Positions 26,370 through 38,143 of a stretch of 64,000 nucleotides of DNA are shown here, piece after piece. Both the position numbers and the translations under genes were made by a program. Numbering within the stretch: the stretch's first letter is position 1; each line of letters opens with the position of its first letter. This stretch comes from Rhododendron vialii (lineage: Eukaryota; Streptophyta; Magnoliopsida; Ericales; Ericaceae): contig NC_080560.1 of NCBI RefSeq assembly GCF_030253575.1, forward strand, positions 13,988,001 through 14,052,000, in the 5' to 3' direction. The notes beneath the pieces are model-generated. The model was not told the origin of the DNA and did no database searches. It saw nothing but the letters and a program-made list of their open reading frames with translations.

Positions 26370-27000
26370 TCAACACAAACAAACCGGTGGAGGCCGGCAT
26401 CCCCTTATCATAAAATATACCCCAGCTGGAATCAAACCTGATTTGGCTAAGTTTCGATGATTGGAATATTTAGTAGGAATATGAATGTGATTACTAGGAA
26501 TTAAATTCCTACAAATTTTATTTGTAAAAATAGGAAGATGATTACTATGAATGAAATTCCTAAGAATTCAATACCTCAAGTAATTTCATTCAAGTGTTTG
26601 AATTAATTCAATAATCTTTATGCAGGAATCAATTTTTTTGGAAATTTATCGAAGTCAATATTTCCTTTTTTTATTGATTGAGTCAAGTATCTAAGATTCC
26701 CATAGGGTAAGGGAGGGATCAAATTCCCCCCTAATCTAGTAGTGTGCTTTCTGGTCAGATGTATCGTTAGGAATCACAATCATATTCCTGTTTTTTCCAA
26801 ACATGAAAATCCTGAGAGTGTGGCATCACACTTCTATTCTTGTTCTTTCCAAATGTTGGAATCATGGAAGTATGGTGTCGCATTCTCATTCCTTCTCAAG
26901 ATTGCTGCCATCCAAATTGAGCCGAAGAGTATTATTGTGAAATTTGAGGAAGAAATGAACACAAAGCTTTGGTTCTACTATTGGACTCATTTTTATCCTC
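26370..27000 (+). pseudogene. DC1-domain gene fragment split by an insertion
   Basis: The stretch 26395-26441 (ATCCCCTTATCATAAAATATACCCC...) and the stretch from about 26922 (GAAGAGTATTATTGTGAAATTTG...) match adjacent parts of the DC1 pseudogene at 46371-46490. About 480 bp lies between them here, so an insert of unknown class split this copy. Its ends show no clear inverted repeats. DC1 (C1-like) domains are Cys/His zinc modules of large plant families. Only fragments of one module remain. Confidence 0.6.
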
Positions 27001-28144
27001 ATAACACTTTAACAAATATTTTAATACACAAATACACTTAACTCATTGCGGATGCTGTTACTAAATATCAATGCATTTTTTTAATGTATCAAAAAAAAGT
27101 CAGAATTTTTGTTAATAAAAATGCATTTCCTTAAATTTTTGTTCAAAAGACTAGACAATTTTTTTAGGATAGAGTGAGTAGTAATTACTTAAATGGTGAC
27201 TTGCAGATCCTGTACAGATTCAAAGATTATGATAGATGCGTATAAACATATTACTTGACGCAATTCGGTACTTAAAATTGAATGTATTAAATAATAAATA
27301 CGTAATTAAGTTGATTTTATAATTAAATTTCATCACACTTAATATTAATGTTTAATGACGCATTTAAAATGTAGGCTTAAAAAGTTATAAAAATTAAGTA
27401 GCCTTGTACCTATTTAATTTTGACTGAATTTATCAATACTTGTACATCACAACCACAACCGCGACCACCACCCTCCACCGCCACCTCCACCACCTCTACC
27501 ACTACTGCCACCACTACCTCAGCTCCATCGTCGCCACTACCACCACCACACTACTCTACTTCTACACCACCACCACCACTCTACCTCTGCACCAATATTA
27601 GTAAAATCGTTTACACAACATCCAATTTTGAGTTAGTTTTTTACAAGGAGCTTATATAAATCATTTTGAACAAAATGAACGGCTCGGATCATTTTTTAGG
27701 AATTCAAGACAGGTTTAAAATAAGTTTGTATGCGATGTATGTACATATGTGTATGCAATAAACTACTACTAATATGCATTTCGTCAAGAATTTTCTCACC
27801 CTTCTCCTCTCTTCACCTCCATAAGTTCCAAACGATAGTACTATTAGCAGGATAAGACGACTATACTCACGTTCAGTCTTTACCTAAAATCTGAAGAGGC
27901 CAAAGTTCAATCGGCTCGTGTGAAGGCTGCGGAGGAAGGAGGTCCGATCGACGCCTGGTTGGTGGCATAGAATTAAACACTCCACACTACTATAGGTGAT
28001 TCAAAATCAGTTTCTAGACATACTCAACACTTTTATTGATTCAAACAGCTCACAAATTCACGAGAAATTACTTACCAAAAAAAGAAATCCCGATAAATAA
28101 ATCTCTCCCTCTCTGAGCTGAAATTGGAGGTGAGGCACCTATTC
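27001..28144. other. Intergenic with CCA-rich low-complexity block
   Basis: No gene is seen. At 27440-27600 a (CCA/CCG)n-type run gives a Pro/Thr/Ser frame that is best read as low complexity. Confidence 0.5.
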
Positions 28145-28490
28145 TTGTGGCATCACCCACGAAGAAGCCGGCTTACCTTACCATTGTGCCTCCTGCAATT
28201 CCTGGGTGCACCCGGATTGTGCTTCCTTGCCCAGTACGATCGAACGTACATCTCATCGTCGGCACCCTCTCACTCTTGTCAGTTCCTGTAATAAGTCAGA
28301 GATTTACCAGTTCAAAATGTATTGCGATATCTGCTCAAAGGAAGTGAGGGAAAAGAACACTGTATTTGTTATTGTGCAGATTGCCAATATTTTGCCCATG
28401 TTCATTGTGCCACTGTTATCAAATTTTCTGGTTTCTATCCAATCGACGGAGAAACTGTATTGTGATTTGCTGGAATGTGGGGTGTAAAAG
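28145..28490 (+). pseudogene. DC1-domain pseudogene fragment
   Basis: The frame from 28145 reads a DC1 core: CGITHEEAGLPYHCASC, then WVHPDCASLP. After CNKSEIYQF it starts a second module at MYCDICSKEV. Near 28345 the frame is lost, because YYCADC- and HVHC-like pieces continue in another frame. No start or further modules are visible. It is one of four DC1 remains in the window. Confidence 0.7.
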
Positions 28491-28569
28491 TGGAGTTTGG
28501 TTCATTGCCGTCCTTTGAAAACAAACAATGAAGTGAATGAGATATGAAAGAAGACTAACAAAATGGACT

Positions 28570-28740
28570 TTATTAATCGGATGATGCTACGGTGTCTCCG
28601 GTCATTTTGGGGACACCGTAATAATTGGCATGACAAAATCATTATGAACATAACCAAAACCATATAGTGCATAACCAAGGTATAACAAATTTCCCGGATA
28701 CTTAAAGAGCCGGTGAAAAAAAAAAGAAAAATAAATTAGC
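28570..28740 (-). repeat. Hairpin-bearing dispersed repeat, copy 1
   Basis: An 11-bp stem with a nine-base loop lies at 28589-28619 (ACGGTGTCTCC / GGGGACACCGT, one G-T pair). The sequence after it, with CATAACCA-type repeats, matches the reverse complement of 44780-44894. This is one family in two orientations, here truncated. Confidence 0.55.
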
Positions 28741-29620
28741 CCCCTTTAACCACGGTTAAGGGAGTTTTATCCCCTACATCTATCATCCTCTACATCTTTT
28801 CCCTAAATCATTCCCTTTAACCAGGAAAAATCCCTCTGCACTTCGTTCATCTCCCAGACTCCCACCCAGAAAGAAAACCCTCGCCCTTTAACCATGTTCA
28901 TCTCCCACCCATCATCGACTCCTCGTCTGGTGTCGAGAAATGGATTGATCTGAGCAACTCCTCTCTCTCTCTCTCTCTCTGTTCTCTTCTCTTCCTTCGT
29001 CCCCTCCTCCCCACCTTACATCCACCCCGTGGACGTCGCCGCCACCCCCACAACCAACAACAACGGCGTCGGGCCGCCATCGGACAACCCGGTTTCAATC
29101 CAAATCCAAAACCCACCTTCAACGAGAACAAGGCCGAGATCCTGAAGCTCCCCCACGCCCACGTCAAACCCAGTATTTGTGTTTGGGTATAATCTGATTC
29201 CCTATTTTATTTCTGAACAAATTTTATTTACGGCCCATATTTGTTGAAATCTTCTAATTTGTGTTAACTTTAGGGCAACACAAATTAACAATTCTAACAC
29301 TCCTATGCTGTGACTTGTTGTTGCTGCTACTTAAGCGTGGCCTGATGATGAAACTAGTACCCAGAAAATAATAGCAGAATTTTTTTATATATTTGTGTAT
29401 TTTTCTCAATGGAGACAATAGGAGCAAAATTTCACAGTACTCTTTTATATATTTGATTTGAAAGGTTTATTTGAAGTTTGTCGAGTTTTTAACCATTTTA
29501 GGGTTTTCAGATCAGTTTACACGCACTTTGACTAATTTCTATGAGTCAAAATTTTGACGTCCTCTAGCAGAGGTGATTAATAGAAACGACGTTTAAAGTC
29601 CTATACGAACTTGCCTTACA
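28741..29620. other. Intergenic, CT-rich and coding-like stretch not assigned
   Basis: A CT microsatellite lies at about 28959-28982. The stretch 29080-29175 has codon-like composition on the plus strand (FNPNPKPTFNENKAEI) without a recognisable family. It could be a first exon or a fragment. The rest shows nothing. Confidence 0.3.
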
Positions 29621-29623
29621 AAA

Positions 29624-30124
29624 ATAAGATGTTATCTAAGAGATTTCGAACTTGAGACCCAAGAAGAGCAAACTCTTAATTCGTATACATTGCCGCCCCC
29701 GTTTGTCCATGACCTTTTTTTTTTGGAAGTCATGTCTAGTGAGTTAGTGCTTAGAAACCTTTATGAGTAGGTCACGTAGACACCGTTTGTACTTGCGTAT
29801 TGAACAATATAGTGTGCTTACATTTTGTTCTTGTTTTTTCTGTTAAGAAACAATGTGTGAAAAAACACCAAGAATAAGATGTTATCTAAGAGATTTCGAA
29901 CTTGAGACCCAAGAAGAGCAAACTCTTAATTCGTATACATTGCCGCCCCTGTTTGTCCTTGAATTTTTTTTTGGAAGTCATGTCTAGTGAGTTAATGCTT
30001 AGTAACTTTTACGAGTAGGCCATGTAGACACCTACATTTGTACTTGAGTATTGAACAACATAGTGCGCTTACATTTTGTTCTTGTTTTATCTGTTAAGAA
30101 ACAATGTGTGAAAAAAACACCAAG
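29624..30124. repeat. Tandem duplication, 250-bp unit, two copies
   Basis: Copies 29624-29873 and 29874-30124 both start AATAAGATGTTATCTAAGAG and end CACCAAG. They are roughly 93% identical by eye. No coding content is seen. The 30125-30883 stretch that follows is the AT-rich 5' flank of the FAR1-like pseudogene. Confidence 0.85.
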
Positions 30125-30883
30125 GGGGTGCAACCAGCGTACACAAGACCAATAGATACCGATGTGGTAAACTTGAAACTTGTTTTACCATACATTATAT
30201 TTAAGATGATGGTTTAGTTGAATGTTGGTTCACTCTGGACTTTGTTGTGCCATAAATAACAGTCCAATTTCTTTGGACTGTAAAGAAAGACAGCATAAAC
30301 AATCTGGTGTATTGTGTTTCTACAAAAGTCATATGGTTGGCGGTGAGGAAGTGGGAGAAGAGTATTTTTCTTTGTTTGTTACACTATTTGATCACACAAA
30401 TGCCCTTATATGTTGTTGGTTAAGGTGTTTGCATATAAGTTGTTTGTCAAAATGTATTGTTGATTCTGTAGTGGTCAATTATTATTTGTAGGTATTCCAA
30501 ATTTCAGAATCTTGATGTTAGTGTGAGATATAGTAATGGAGTTTATGGTCCATTAATAATTTAGTCTCAATTTTGTCCAAATAATAATCAAACAACTCTC
30601 CGATTGTTTTTTTTTTTTTTTTGAGAAATAGTAATGCAAAAGTTTGACATCGAAGTCTATAATGTTTGTGTAGATTTGGTGACATAAGTCTCTTGAAAAC
30701 CCATTTAGAAGGCATATGAGGTGTCACGAAATAGATTTATTTTGTTTATCACTATGAAGCTGACAATTGTGTAAGTAATGCACTTTAATTATAGGTCATG
30801 TGTATGCAACCTATTTCACCTCTGTATGCAGCTAGTCTTGTGGATTAAAAGTTGTGGCATGTGGTTTATTATTTAGGGGTACA

Positions 30884-33235
30884 ATGGAAACTCCCAATAG
30901 TAGTACCAACAGCAAGGGTGTGAAGGTAGATTCATACGATTGGGAATCCAATTTCGACTCTTGTTCTAGTTCGGAAGATTCGCAGAGTAATACATTTGTT
31001 TCTGAAGATGAAGATAATGATGTGGATGGGGAAAAGGAAGGGGAAGGGTCAGTTTCCAGTGTAGATGATAGTTTTCGCTTGCTCACTGATATGGAGATTA
31101 TGGAAATGAAATTTGTTTCTGAAGATGATGCTGGTCAATTCTACAATGCATATGCCAAGGCAATTGGTTTTAGCGTACGCAAATATAAAAGTAGACCACA
31201 AAAAGGCAATGAAATGTACGTAAGGTGGAGGACTTGGGTTTGTTCTGGGGAAGGTAAGAGAAATAAGAAGCATTTAGAACGCACTGATCGAAAACGACGT
31301 CATAAAGCTGAAACAAGAACTGGTTGTGGTGCTAAATTACGGGCTTGCCGTATGAGCAAAACCATGAAAAATTACGTTGTCACAGAGTTTGTGTGTACCC
31401 ACAATCATCCCTTAGCAGCACCACATTGTGTTCCCTTTCTGCGATCGCATAGACGTGTGGGTGATACAGACATAGCTCAGGTAATGGCCATGCGGAATGT
31501 AGGCATGAAACCAGCGCAAATTATGGGGGTTTCCATAATGTCAGTCTGGGGGTTTCCATAATCTGGGGTTCACTGTAAAAGATTTGCATAACAAATTGCA
31601 TAGCATTCGTAAAGAAGAAATAAGAAATGGGGATGCTGAGGGTGCATTAGGATACTTGTCTGCTCAAGTAAGTAATGATCCGTTATTTTTCTTCAAGTAC
31701 ACTGTTGACGAGGATGACCGGTTGGAGACACTTTTCTGGACAGATGGGAGGTCTAAGATGGATTATGCTGCATTTGGAGATGTGTTAATTTTCGACACGA
31801 CCTATCGAACCAATGCTTACAAGAAGCCATTTGTCATACTGGCAGGTGTGAGTAATAACTTTACAACGACCATATTTGCTTGTGCGTTGATGTCGAAGGA
31901 GATGGAGGATACGTACAATTGGTTTCTTTCAACATTTTTAGAGGCTATGGATGGTAAATGGCCCATCTCGGTAGTCACAAATGGTGATTTGGCGATGCGC
32001 AATGCAATTAGAAACATTTTTTCTGATGTAAGGCATCGCCTATGTTCGTGGCATCTGGAGCGAAATGCCGTTAAAAATGTTCACATACCGGAATTCATAT
32101 CTGACTTTACCATTTTGATGCAAATGGAATGTGATGTTGAAGAATTTGAAACTCTTTGGGCTGATATGGTATCACACTACGGCCATTTGAAACTCTTTGG
32201 GCTGATATGGTATCACACTACGGCCTAGAGACAAACGCTTGGGTGGTAGAGATGTATAGCAACCGCGAAAGATGGGCCGAGGCATATATTCTCGGCCATT
32301 TCTTTGCAGGGATGAGGAGCACTCAGCGCTGTGAAGGTATGAACCGTTATTTAACTCGGTTTTTTAACAGTAAGGCTACGGTTTTTTGAATTTGTCCAAC
32401 AGTACCACCGTGGTCTAGCTAGGATGTGAGTTGCCAATGCAAAGGCTGAGACGGCAACGGAGCATAGTACCCCTATCTTGATCACGCAATTGAAAAGCTT
32501 GGAGAAGAATGGAACCGAGGTGTACACACAATACATATTCAGATTCTTTCAGGATGAAATACGGCGTGCATCTGCATTGATTGTGGCGCGTCATGTTGAT
32601 GAGGTGGAGCGTCGGTTGTACTTCATTGAGATGTACTCGCATCCAGAATCCAATTGGACGGTCGAGTATTATCCAATTGATAGCAGAATCAATTGTAGTT
32701 GTTTGATGTTTGAGTCTTTTGGTCTACCTTGTTGCCATATGATTGTGGTCAAGAAATATGAACACCTATCGACCATTCCCATTAGTTTAGTCATGCAAAG
32801 ATGGACAAGGCGTGGTCGACTCTGACCCAACAACCAAATGTTTGCCAAATTTCTCGCAGTATATCCCACATGGCTAGGTATGGGATATTGAGTTTGGGTT
32901 ACAAATTGATGTCATTCTATGCGTCGCATGCCCAGGACTCATTTGAAGATGCTAGGCAAGTGGAACACGAAATGACATCCTGGATGAGGAAGCGTTGGGA
33001 GATGGGAAAGAATAAGGAGTGCAACACAGAGATTGGTAAATCAAGTGATGGCCAAATTTTGTTTGGTGTGGGCGATCCACCTGTGGTCAAGACCAAAGGC
33101 AACCCTGGGAAGAAGTCCAGTGCCCAACATTCTCGGAATCCCAGGAAATGTAGCCACTGCAAGTGCCGAGGTCACGATAAGTGGACATGTCCAAAGTTGT
33201 CATCAAAGCATCCAATTGACGACCTTCCTATTTAG
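30884..33235 (+). pseudogene. FAR1/FRS-type (MULE-derived) gene, inactivated
   Basis: An acidic N-terminus is followed by a FAR1 DNA-binding domain (31130-31420: AGQFYNAYAKAIGFSVRK, GCGAKLRA, CTHNHPL). Then come a MULE transposase core (31770-32390: LIFDTTYRTNAY, VTNGDLAM, CSWHLERNAV), a SWIM zinc finger (32690-32750: CSC...LPCCH) and a C-terminal CCHC knuckle (about 33146-33190). Lesions: a 23-bp tandem duplication at 31525-31570, a 41-bp one at 32144-32225, an extra T in the run near 32383-32388, a CGA-to-TGA-like stop near 32427, and a one-base loss near 32812. Such proteins are phytochrome A signalling factors or MULE transposases. No inverted ends were found, so a domesticated host gene is more likely. 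The start at 30884 rather than 30854 is a choice. Confidence 0.85.
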
Positions 33236-34044
33236 CCATATTTTTATATTTGCCTAAAGTTGATGTACTGTGGAACTTTAAAACTCAAGGCCTCAATGTA
33301 TGAGCATTATCATGAGAAATGGATCTATTTAACTTATTCACTGTAGTAGTAGTTAGTAAGTTCAATTACTAAGTTCAGTTGGAATATTCGTATTGCAGAT
33401 GTTTATTACTCATTTTCCTTGGCCTAGTTGATGTTGATCTGTGTTTGTGTGTTAATCTATGTCAGTTAGTGTCTTAATCTGTTGAAATGGTTTAGGTCTT
33501 TTCATAGGTTGATGTAGTTTGTTTACCTATGAAAAATAGTTTTGCTGATATGTCACACAGATATTGTTACCCCATATGCTCGAGGTCGATTATTGACATG
33601 TCTCAAACATGGAAGAGAATAGATGTTCTCTCTCACATTCTTTAGGGAATCCAAATACAAAGGTACAATTCAATCTTCCTTCATTAGCTCGAGATAAGTA
33701 GTTTATATGTCATTCGGCTCAGATTTCTTATTTCAATTTTTATCGTCTTCCAGAGGTTTGTGATATTGTTGTGTCATGTTTTATTCCACAATTTTCATGT
33801 CTGTAGTTAAATATACTATGACTTGGTACCCTCAATTTGCATAGATTGCTAAATTCTGCTGGGTTTGACTTGGTACCCTCAATGTGCACAATATGGGTAG
33901 CCCTTTGAGCTATAATGTTTGATTGTATTTTTGGTTGTTCCAGGGCTTCTCCACTTCTTAACAATGGTAATAAAACAGTCCCCTGTAAGATAGTCACTCC
34001 ACTCTTTAATCATACTTAGGGAGATTCTTTAAGATTGAAGATAG
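33236..34044. other. Intergenic, nothing assigned
   Basis: AT-rich flank of the FAR1-like pseudogene. The phrase GACTTGGTACCCTCAAT occurs twice within 60 bases near 33820-33890. No gene is seen. Confidence 0.4.
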
Positions 34045-34236
34045 TATTCTTTGCCAAACTTGCTTCCTATCGTACTTTATGAGCAAAAACATAACAAAGA
34101 AAACATTTGTCTAGTGTAGTAGCTCGAGAGAAATTAAACGTATTCTTTGCCAAACTTGCTTCCTATCGTACTTTATGAGCAAAAACATAACAAAGAAAAC
34201 ATTTGTCTAGTGTAGTAGCTCGAGAGAAATTAAACG
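34045..34236. repeat. Perfect 96-bp tandem duplication
   Basis: Copies 34045-34140 and 34141-34236 appear identical, which suggests a very recent event or an assembly artefact. The DNA after it (34237-34779) shows no gene beyond a tRNA-like CTCAAGTGGTAGCC near 34602. Confidence 0.85.
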
Positions 34237-34779
34237 TATCCATCTGCTCGTGTACATTTTGACTGAAGCATCTAACACCTAGAGCAAAGAGAGACTATAG
34301 TCTTTGGGCATTCTATGTTTTTGAAGTTCCAAAAATCCTCTACTCGTTGGCCAGCCCATAAAGTAGATTTTTTTTTTAATCATGAATTATCAGTTTTCTT
34401 ATAGCCCTCGGTTTCTGCTGTATCCCCTGTCCTATCATAAGTTGGCTGCTAAGTGCTAAACCATTAAGACTTCTAACCAGTAAAAGCTAATGAATCAATA
34501 TGCAGTAAAGTAGTTGTGCTAAGAGAACCAAGATAAGTAGCATTAAGAAAGTCTATAATCAGTTCATTTGTTAAGGCCCATTTGAGAAATCAACTCAGTG
34601 GCTCAAGTGGTAGCCTAGTGGATATGTGTTCGCATTGTTTTACACTTGCCATATTGTGGTTTTCACATCAGTCTACAGTTGCTTCAGTTCCTTTGAGTAC
34701 TTACGGAATCTGTTTGAAATAGTTACAGTTACAGTTTGGAAATGTATCTTTGGACTAAAATGTATCTGCTCTTTTACAG

Positions 34780-35439
34780 GATTAGGAGGACAGGAGAAAT
34801 TTTGGCATATATCCGCACTTTTAAAATGTATGCATGGGAGCTTCTTTTTACTAGATGCTTAATGGAGACTCGATTTTTGGAAGTGAAACACTTATCGGTA
34901 TAAATGATACTTTAATTGCTTGTTGTTTTTAGTTATCCCAGGCCATTATATCTATCAAGCGTTTAAGCAAATTCCTCTCCTGTCCTGAGCATGAACCTGA
35001 AAAGACAGGAAAGTCTCTGGTATTGTCTTGCGCTAAAGACCACTCTGATATGGCTATTATCATCCATGATGCATGTTGTACTTGGTCAAGCAGTGATAAA
35101 CAGGATTTGGATTTGATATTGGATCATGTGACTGTACACCTTCCAAAAGGCTCATTGGTTTTAGTTATTGGAGAGGTTAGATCTGTGCCTGAGGTAAGAT
35201 CCTAAATCCAAACTGATCACATTCTGGGGGACTGGGTTGATGGATTTTCTCTGTTTTCTTGAAATGATTGTGCCATCTTTAAATTGAGCAGGGCTATCTA
35301 TTGTGGGTCCGATATAATCATGCTCGATGACGTCCTCAGTGCAGTTGATGCACAAGTTGCTTGCTGGATTTTATATGAAGCAATTCTTGGTCCTCTTATG
35401 AACCAACAGACACGCATTCTTTGCACTCATAATATCCAA
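34780..35439 (+). pseudogene. ABCC13-like (MRP-type) ABC transporter fragment
   Basis: Three exon-like pieces with plausible borders: 34780-34897 (RRTGEILAYIRTFKMYAWE), 34942-35193 (SIKRLSKFLSCPEHEPE to HLPKGSLVLVIGEV) and 35292-35439 (GSDIIMLDDVLSAVDAQVA, TRILCTHNIQ). I recall this pattern from Arabidopsis ABCC13/MRP13. A membrane-span exon between pieces 1 and 2 is missing, since only 44 bases lie between them. The Walker A lysine region reads GEVRSVPE instead of GEVGSGKSS. The stretch from Walker A through the LSGGQ signature to just before Walker B is absent. The rest of the about 1,400-residue protein is not in the window, so this is a dead fragment. Confidence 0.8.
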
Positions 35440-35878
35440 GTTAATTTCTACAGTAAATTTGAATCAATAGGCACATGCACATGCTAATTTTTAGTATTTT
35501 TCTTCTGTGCCAGGAGGACAATGAGAGTATCTACGTTGATGTTCAAAAGAAAATATGTTGAAATCGGCATAAAATTGGTTTTCTATTTTGCATTCATGTA
35601 TATTTTCTGGTTTTGAGAACAAGAAACAATCTTCAAAACAGATAACAGAAAGGCCCCAAATATTAGACTTCGAATTTGTTGTTTATTTTGTTCCACAAGT
35701 AAACTTAAACCTTTAATAGGAAACACACAAGGATTTTGCTACAAGTACTGCATGTGCCATGGGTGGAACTGGACTGCAACATTGCATAGTATTCTTTTTA
35801 CTTCATCTGCTTAAATTGACACTGCTTAATGTGGAGCTGTTTAAGAGACTTTAGGCAGTTGAATACTGAGTAGGGTTT

Positions 35879-36382
35879 TTGAATGTGCTGAATAATGATG
35901 AACAGGGGAATGGACTTGATTTTCCCCTTAATTACTGGCCTATGGAACAATCAGTTGAGCCACTGGTTTCTGGGTATCCTTGTTTTCCATTGAATGCGCA
36001 GCCCTTGAGTTTCTATGGCGTCTTGGATCACCAGTTTGTTCCAGTGGCCGAGAATCATCTTCAACCTTTTTCAATGGATGAAACCCTTCTGGGCTTGGGG
36101 AATGGGTTTCTGGTGGAACCGTTCGGGACGCCATCCGGTGAAGCATCGGTCAGCTTTGATGGAGATTCATATCAGAATGTTGGAAACTATGCTAATGATT
36201 ATACCCAAAAGTTTATTCCTAGGGATGAATTTTATTCCCAAATTTCGCCACTGGCCGAAGCCCTATTGGGAACGTCGTACGGAAATCCAACGCAATTCGT
36301 GGATAATGAGTTTGGTGAAGGGGCCGCTGCAGCATTCATGATAAGCACCCGAGAATGTAATGTAGGGTGCACTAGTGCTTAG
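35879..36382 (+). CDS. Unrecognised ORF, 167 aa
   Basis: An open frame of 167 codons with protein-like composition (FPLNYWPMEQ, GYPCFPLNAQP, MDETLLGLGNGF), no Cys/His modules and no membrane span. I do not recognise a family. It could be the last exon of a longer gene, a retroposed fragment, or part of the neighbouring LTR-like element, whose AT-rich start follows at once. No promoter or splice support was established. Confidence 0.35.
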   Translation: MNVLNNDEQGNGLDFPLNYWPMEQSVEPLVSGYPCFPLNAQPLSFYGVLDHQFVPVAENHLQPFSMDETLLGLGNGFLVEPFGTPSGEASVSFDGDSYQNVGNYANDYTQKFIPRDEFYSQISPLAEALLGTSYGNPTQFVDNEFGEGAAAAFMISTRECNVGCTSA

Positions 36383-37745
36383 TTTTAGTTTAATTTAAAG
36401 TATTAATTAGTTATTATTAATGATTTTTGCTTGTAGAGTGTTTTGGTTATGTTTTGTAGATAAATCGCCAAATAGAGGAATTTATGAAGTCTAAGGCATG
36501 TCAAGGTGGAATCAACCCGATGGCCAAGGAATTGCCAAGTCATTGCCCGAGCAGAACCAGAAATGGCCAAGGCAGAAGTTGGTTTGCCTGAGCGGAACCA
36601 GATTTTCCCGAGCAAGAGGCAGGCAGCCAAGGCAGAATTCTGAGTTATTGACCTCGGCATCGATGTCAAGGGATAAGTTCCATCGATGCCGAGCCCCTTA
36701 GTGATCCAGCCCCTTAACGACCTCGGCATCGATGGAAGGAAATGTTTTACATCGATGCCGAGCCCCATAGTAGAGCACTCTAAGGCCGTTGCCATCGATG
36801 CCGAGGGACTTAAGGACGAATTTTCTGAGCATCTTGGGAATATTCCAGGCACGGATCTACAGAATATAAAAGCTTATGTCATTTTGTAAAACAACAAGTA
36901 GATAGATTCAAGTAGCATAATTTCTAGATCTATATTAGATTTCTTTGCAATTCAAATTGTTCTTGAGTGTTCTTCATTTTTCAGTTTTGAATATTTCAAT
37001 TTCTGTCTTTAGTTGTTAGTTTCTGATATTGTTGCCTTAATTAAAGTTGTTTATTTTCTCCCGATCTATCTTAATCTCTAATTTTCTTCTAGTGTTGCTT
37101 TTCAATTATGTTAAGTAGATTTTTGCTTGCTTTTATCTCTCTAGATATGAGTGAGTAGTTTCAAGGGTTAGGTCATGGGATGATTAGCATCTCATGGCTT
37201 AGGCAAAAATTGCATTTTGCACCCAACAAAGCTTTAAACTTTGATTTGAAAATTGATGTGGGGTTCGGGTTTGTTTGTCAAATCACCGAGGTGTTAACCT
37301 CTTTGATCATGTGTAGGTAGGAGCATCGCCTACCCACCACACATGATGCTTAGAGCTCTATCGCTCGAGGTATTTGCCAAATGAATTCTAGAGCTAGCTT
37401 GATTCTCAAATCATTTTATCTTCCAATTTGAGAACTTTAATCAAGTATCTTAAATTGTGTAATTGGGTGAAGAGTGTGATTTAGCTCGAGTCTTGAGTGT
37501 TAATAATTCCTAGACCTAGCCTATCTTTTCTCTAGTTAATTCGTTTTTAATTTAGCCTTTTATTTTCACCGTTTAAAGTAAAACAAAGTTGGCTGTCTAA
37601 AAGCCGAAAGCCCTTACTTGCATCTACAAATCCGATCAAGCCATATAATTATTCCCTTGGGTACGATCCCGGATTTCCGGTTTATTATGCTTCAACCGAC
37701 GTGTTAAACCCTACGCTTGGGGTATTATTCCATATATCGGAGCAA
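36383..37745 (+). mobile_element. Probable solo LTR or LTR remnant (Ty3/gypsy-like)
   Basis: About 1.35 kb without coding sequence. It carries five ATCGATGCCGAG-type motifs in both orientations at 36650-36810, a possible TATA (GAATATAAAAGC, 36862-36873), and an end region with TGGGTACGATCCCGGATTTCC and TACGCTTGGGG, which I recall from the U5 end of long plant gypsy LTRs. Exact ends and target duplication are not resolved. There is no internal region, so it is a fossil. Confidence 0.45.
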
Positions 37746-38143
37746 ATGAAGCAATTCAACTTCAACAACTGTTCTTCTTATTGTTCTCAATGGGAATTGC
37801 AGTTATGGTAGAGGGTGGATACGAAGCAATGATTTATTATGTGACTCTATTTTTATGCCCAAATTTTGTTAATTATTGATAGTTCTCCTACTCTCCTCTG
37901 GAACCTAAACCCACCTCCAGAATCTAGTTCAACGTATTGAGCTCTATAGAAATTTTTAACCTAGCATCACTCAAATTCGGAATTGAGCAGTCAGCATCGA
38001 CACAAGTTGGAAAAACAGTCATATCTCCTAGCTCGAGACTCGAAATCACATTCCGCTTGCTTTGCTAGAAACTAGACACGTAGAGCTTTCCAACGATGCA
38101 ACCCGTGCGCTTTGGTTATGCCTGAGCAATAACAGATTTGCTA
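37746..38143. other. Repeat-like flank, no gene
   Basis: The stretch 38005-38120 (CAGTCATATCTCCTAGCTCG ... GAGCTTTCCAACGATGC) resembles sequence common in plant retroelements. It forms the 3' flank of the minus-strand HMG-box gene. Confidence 0.35.

Noticed and set aside
27420-27659. 79-codon Pro/Thr/Ser frame
   Set aside because: Generated by a CCA-type low-complexity run.
34590-34640. tRNA-like CTCAAGTGGTAGCC
   Set aside because: A-box-like word only; no B box or cloverleaf could be drawn.
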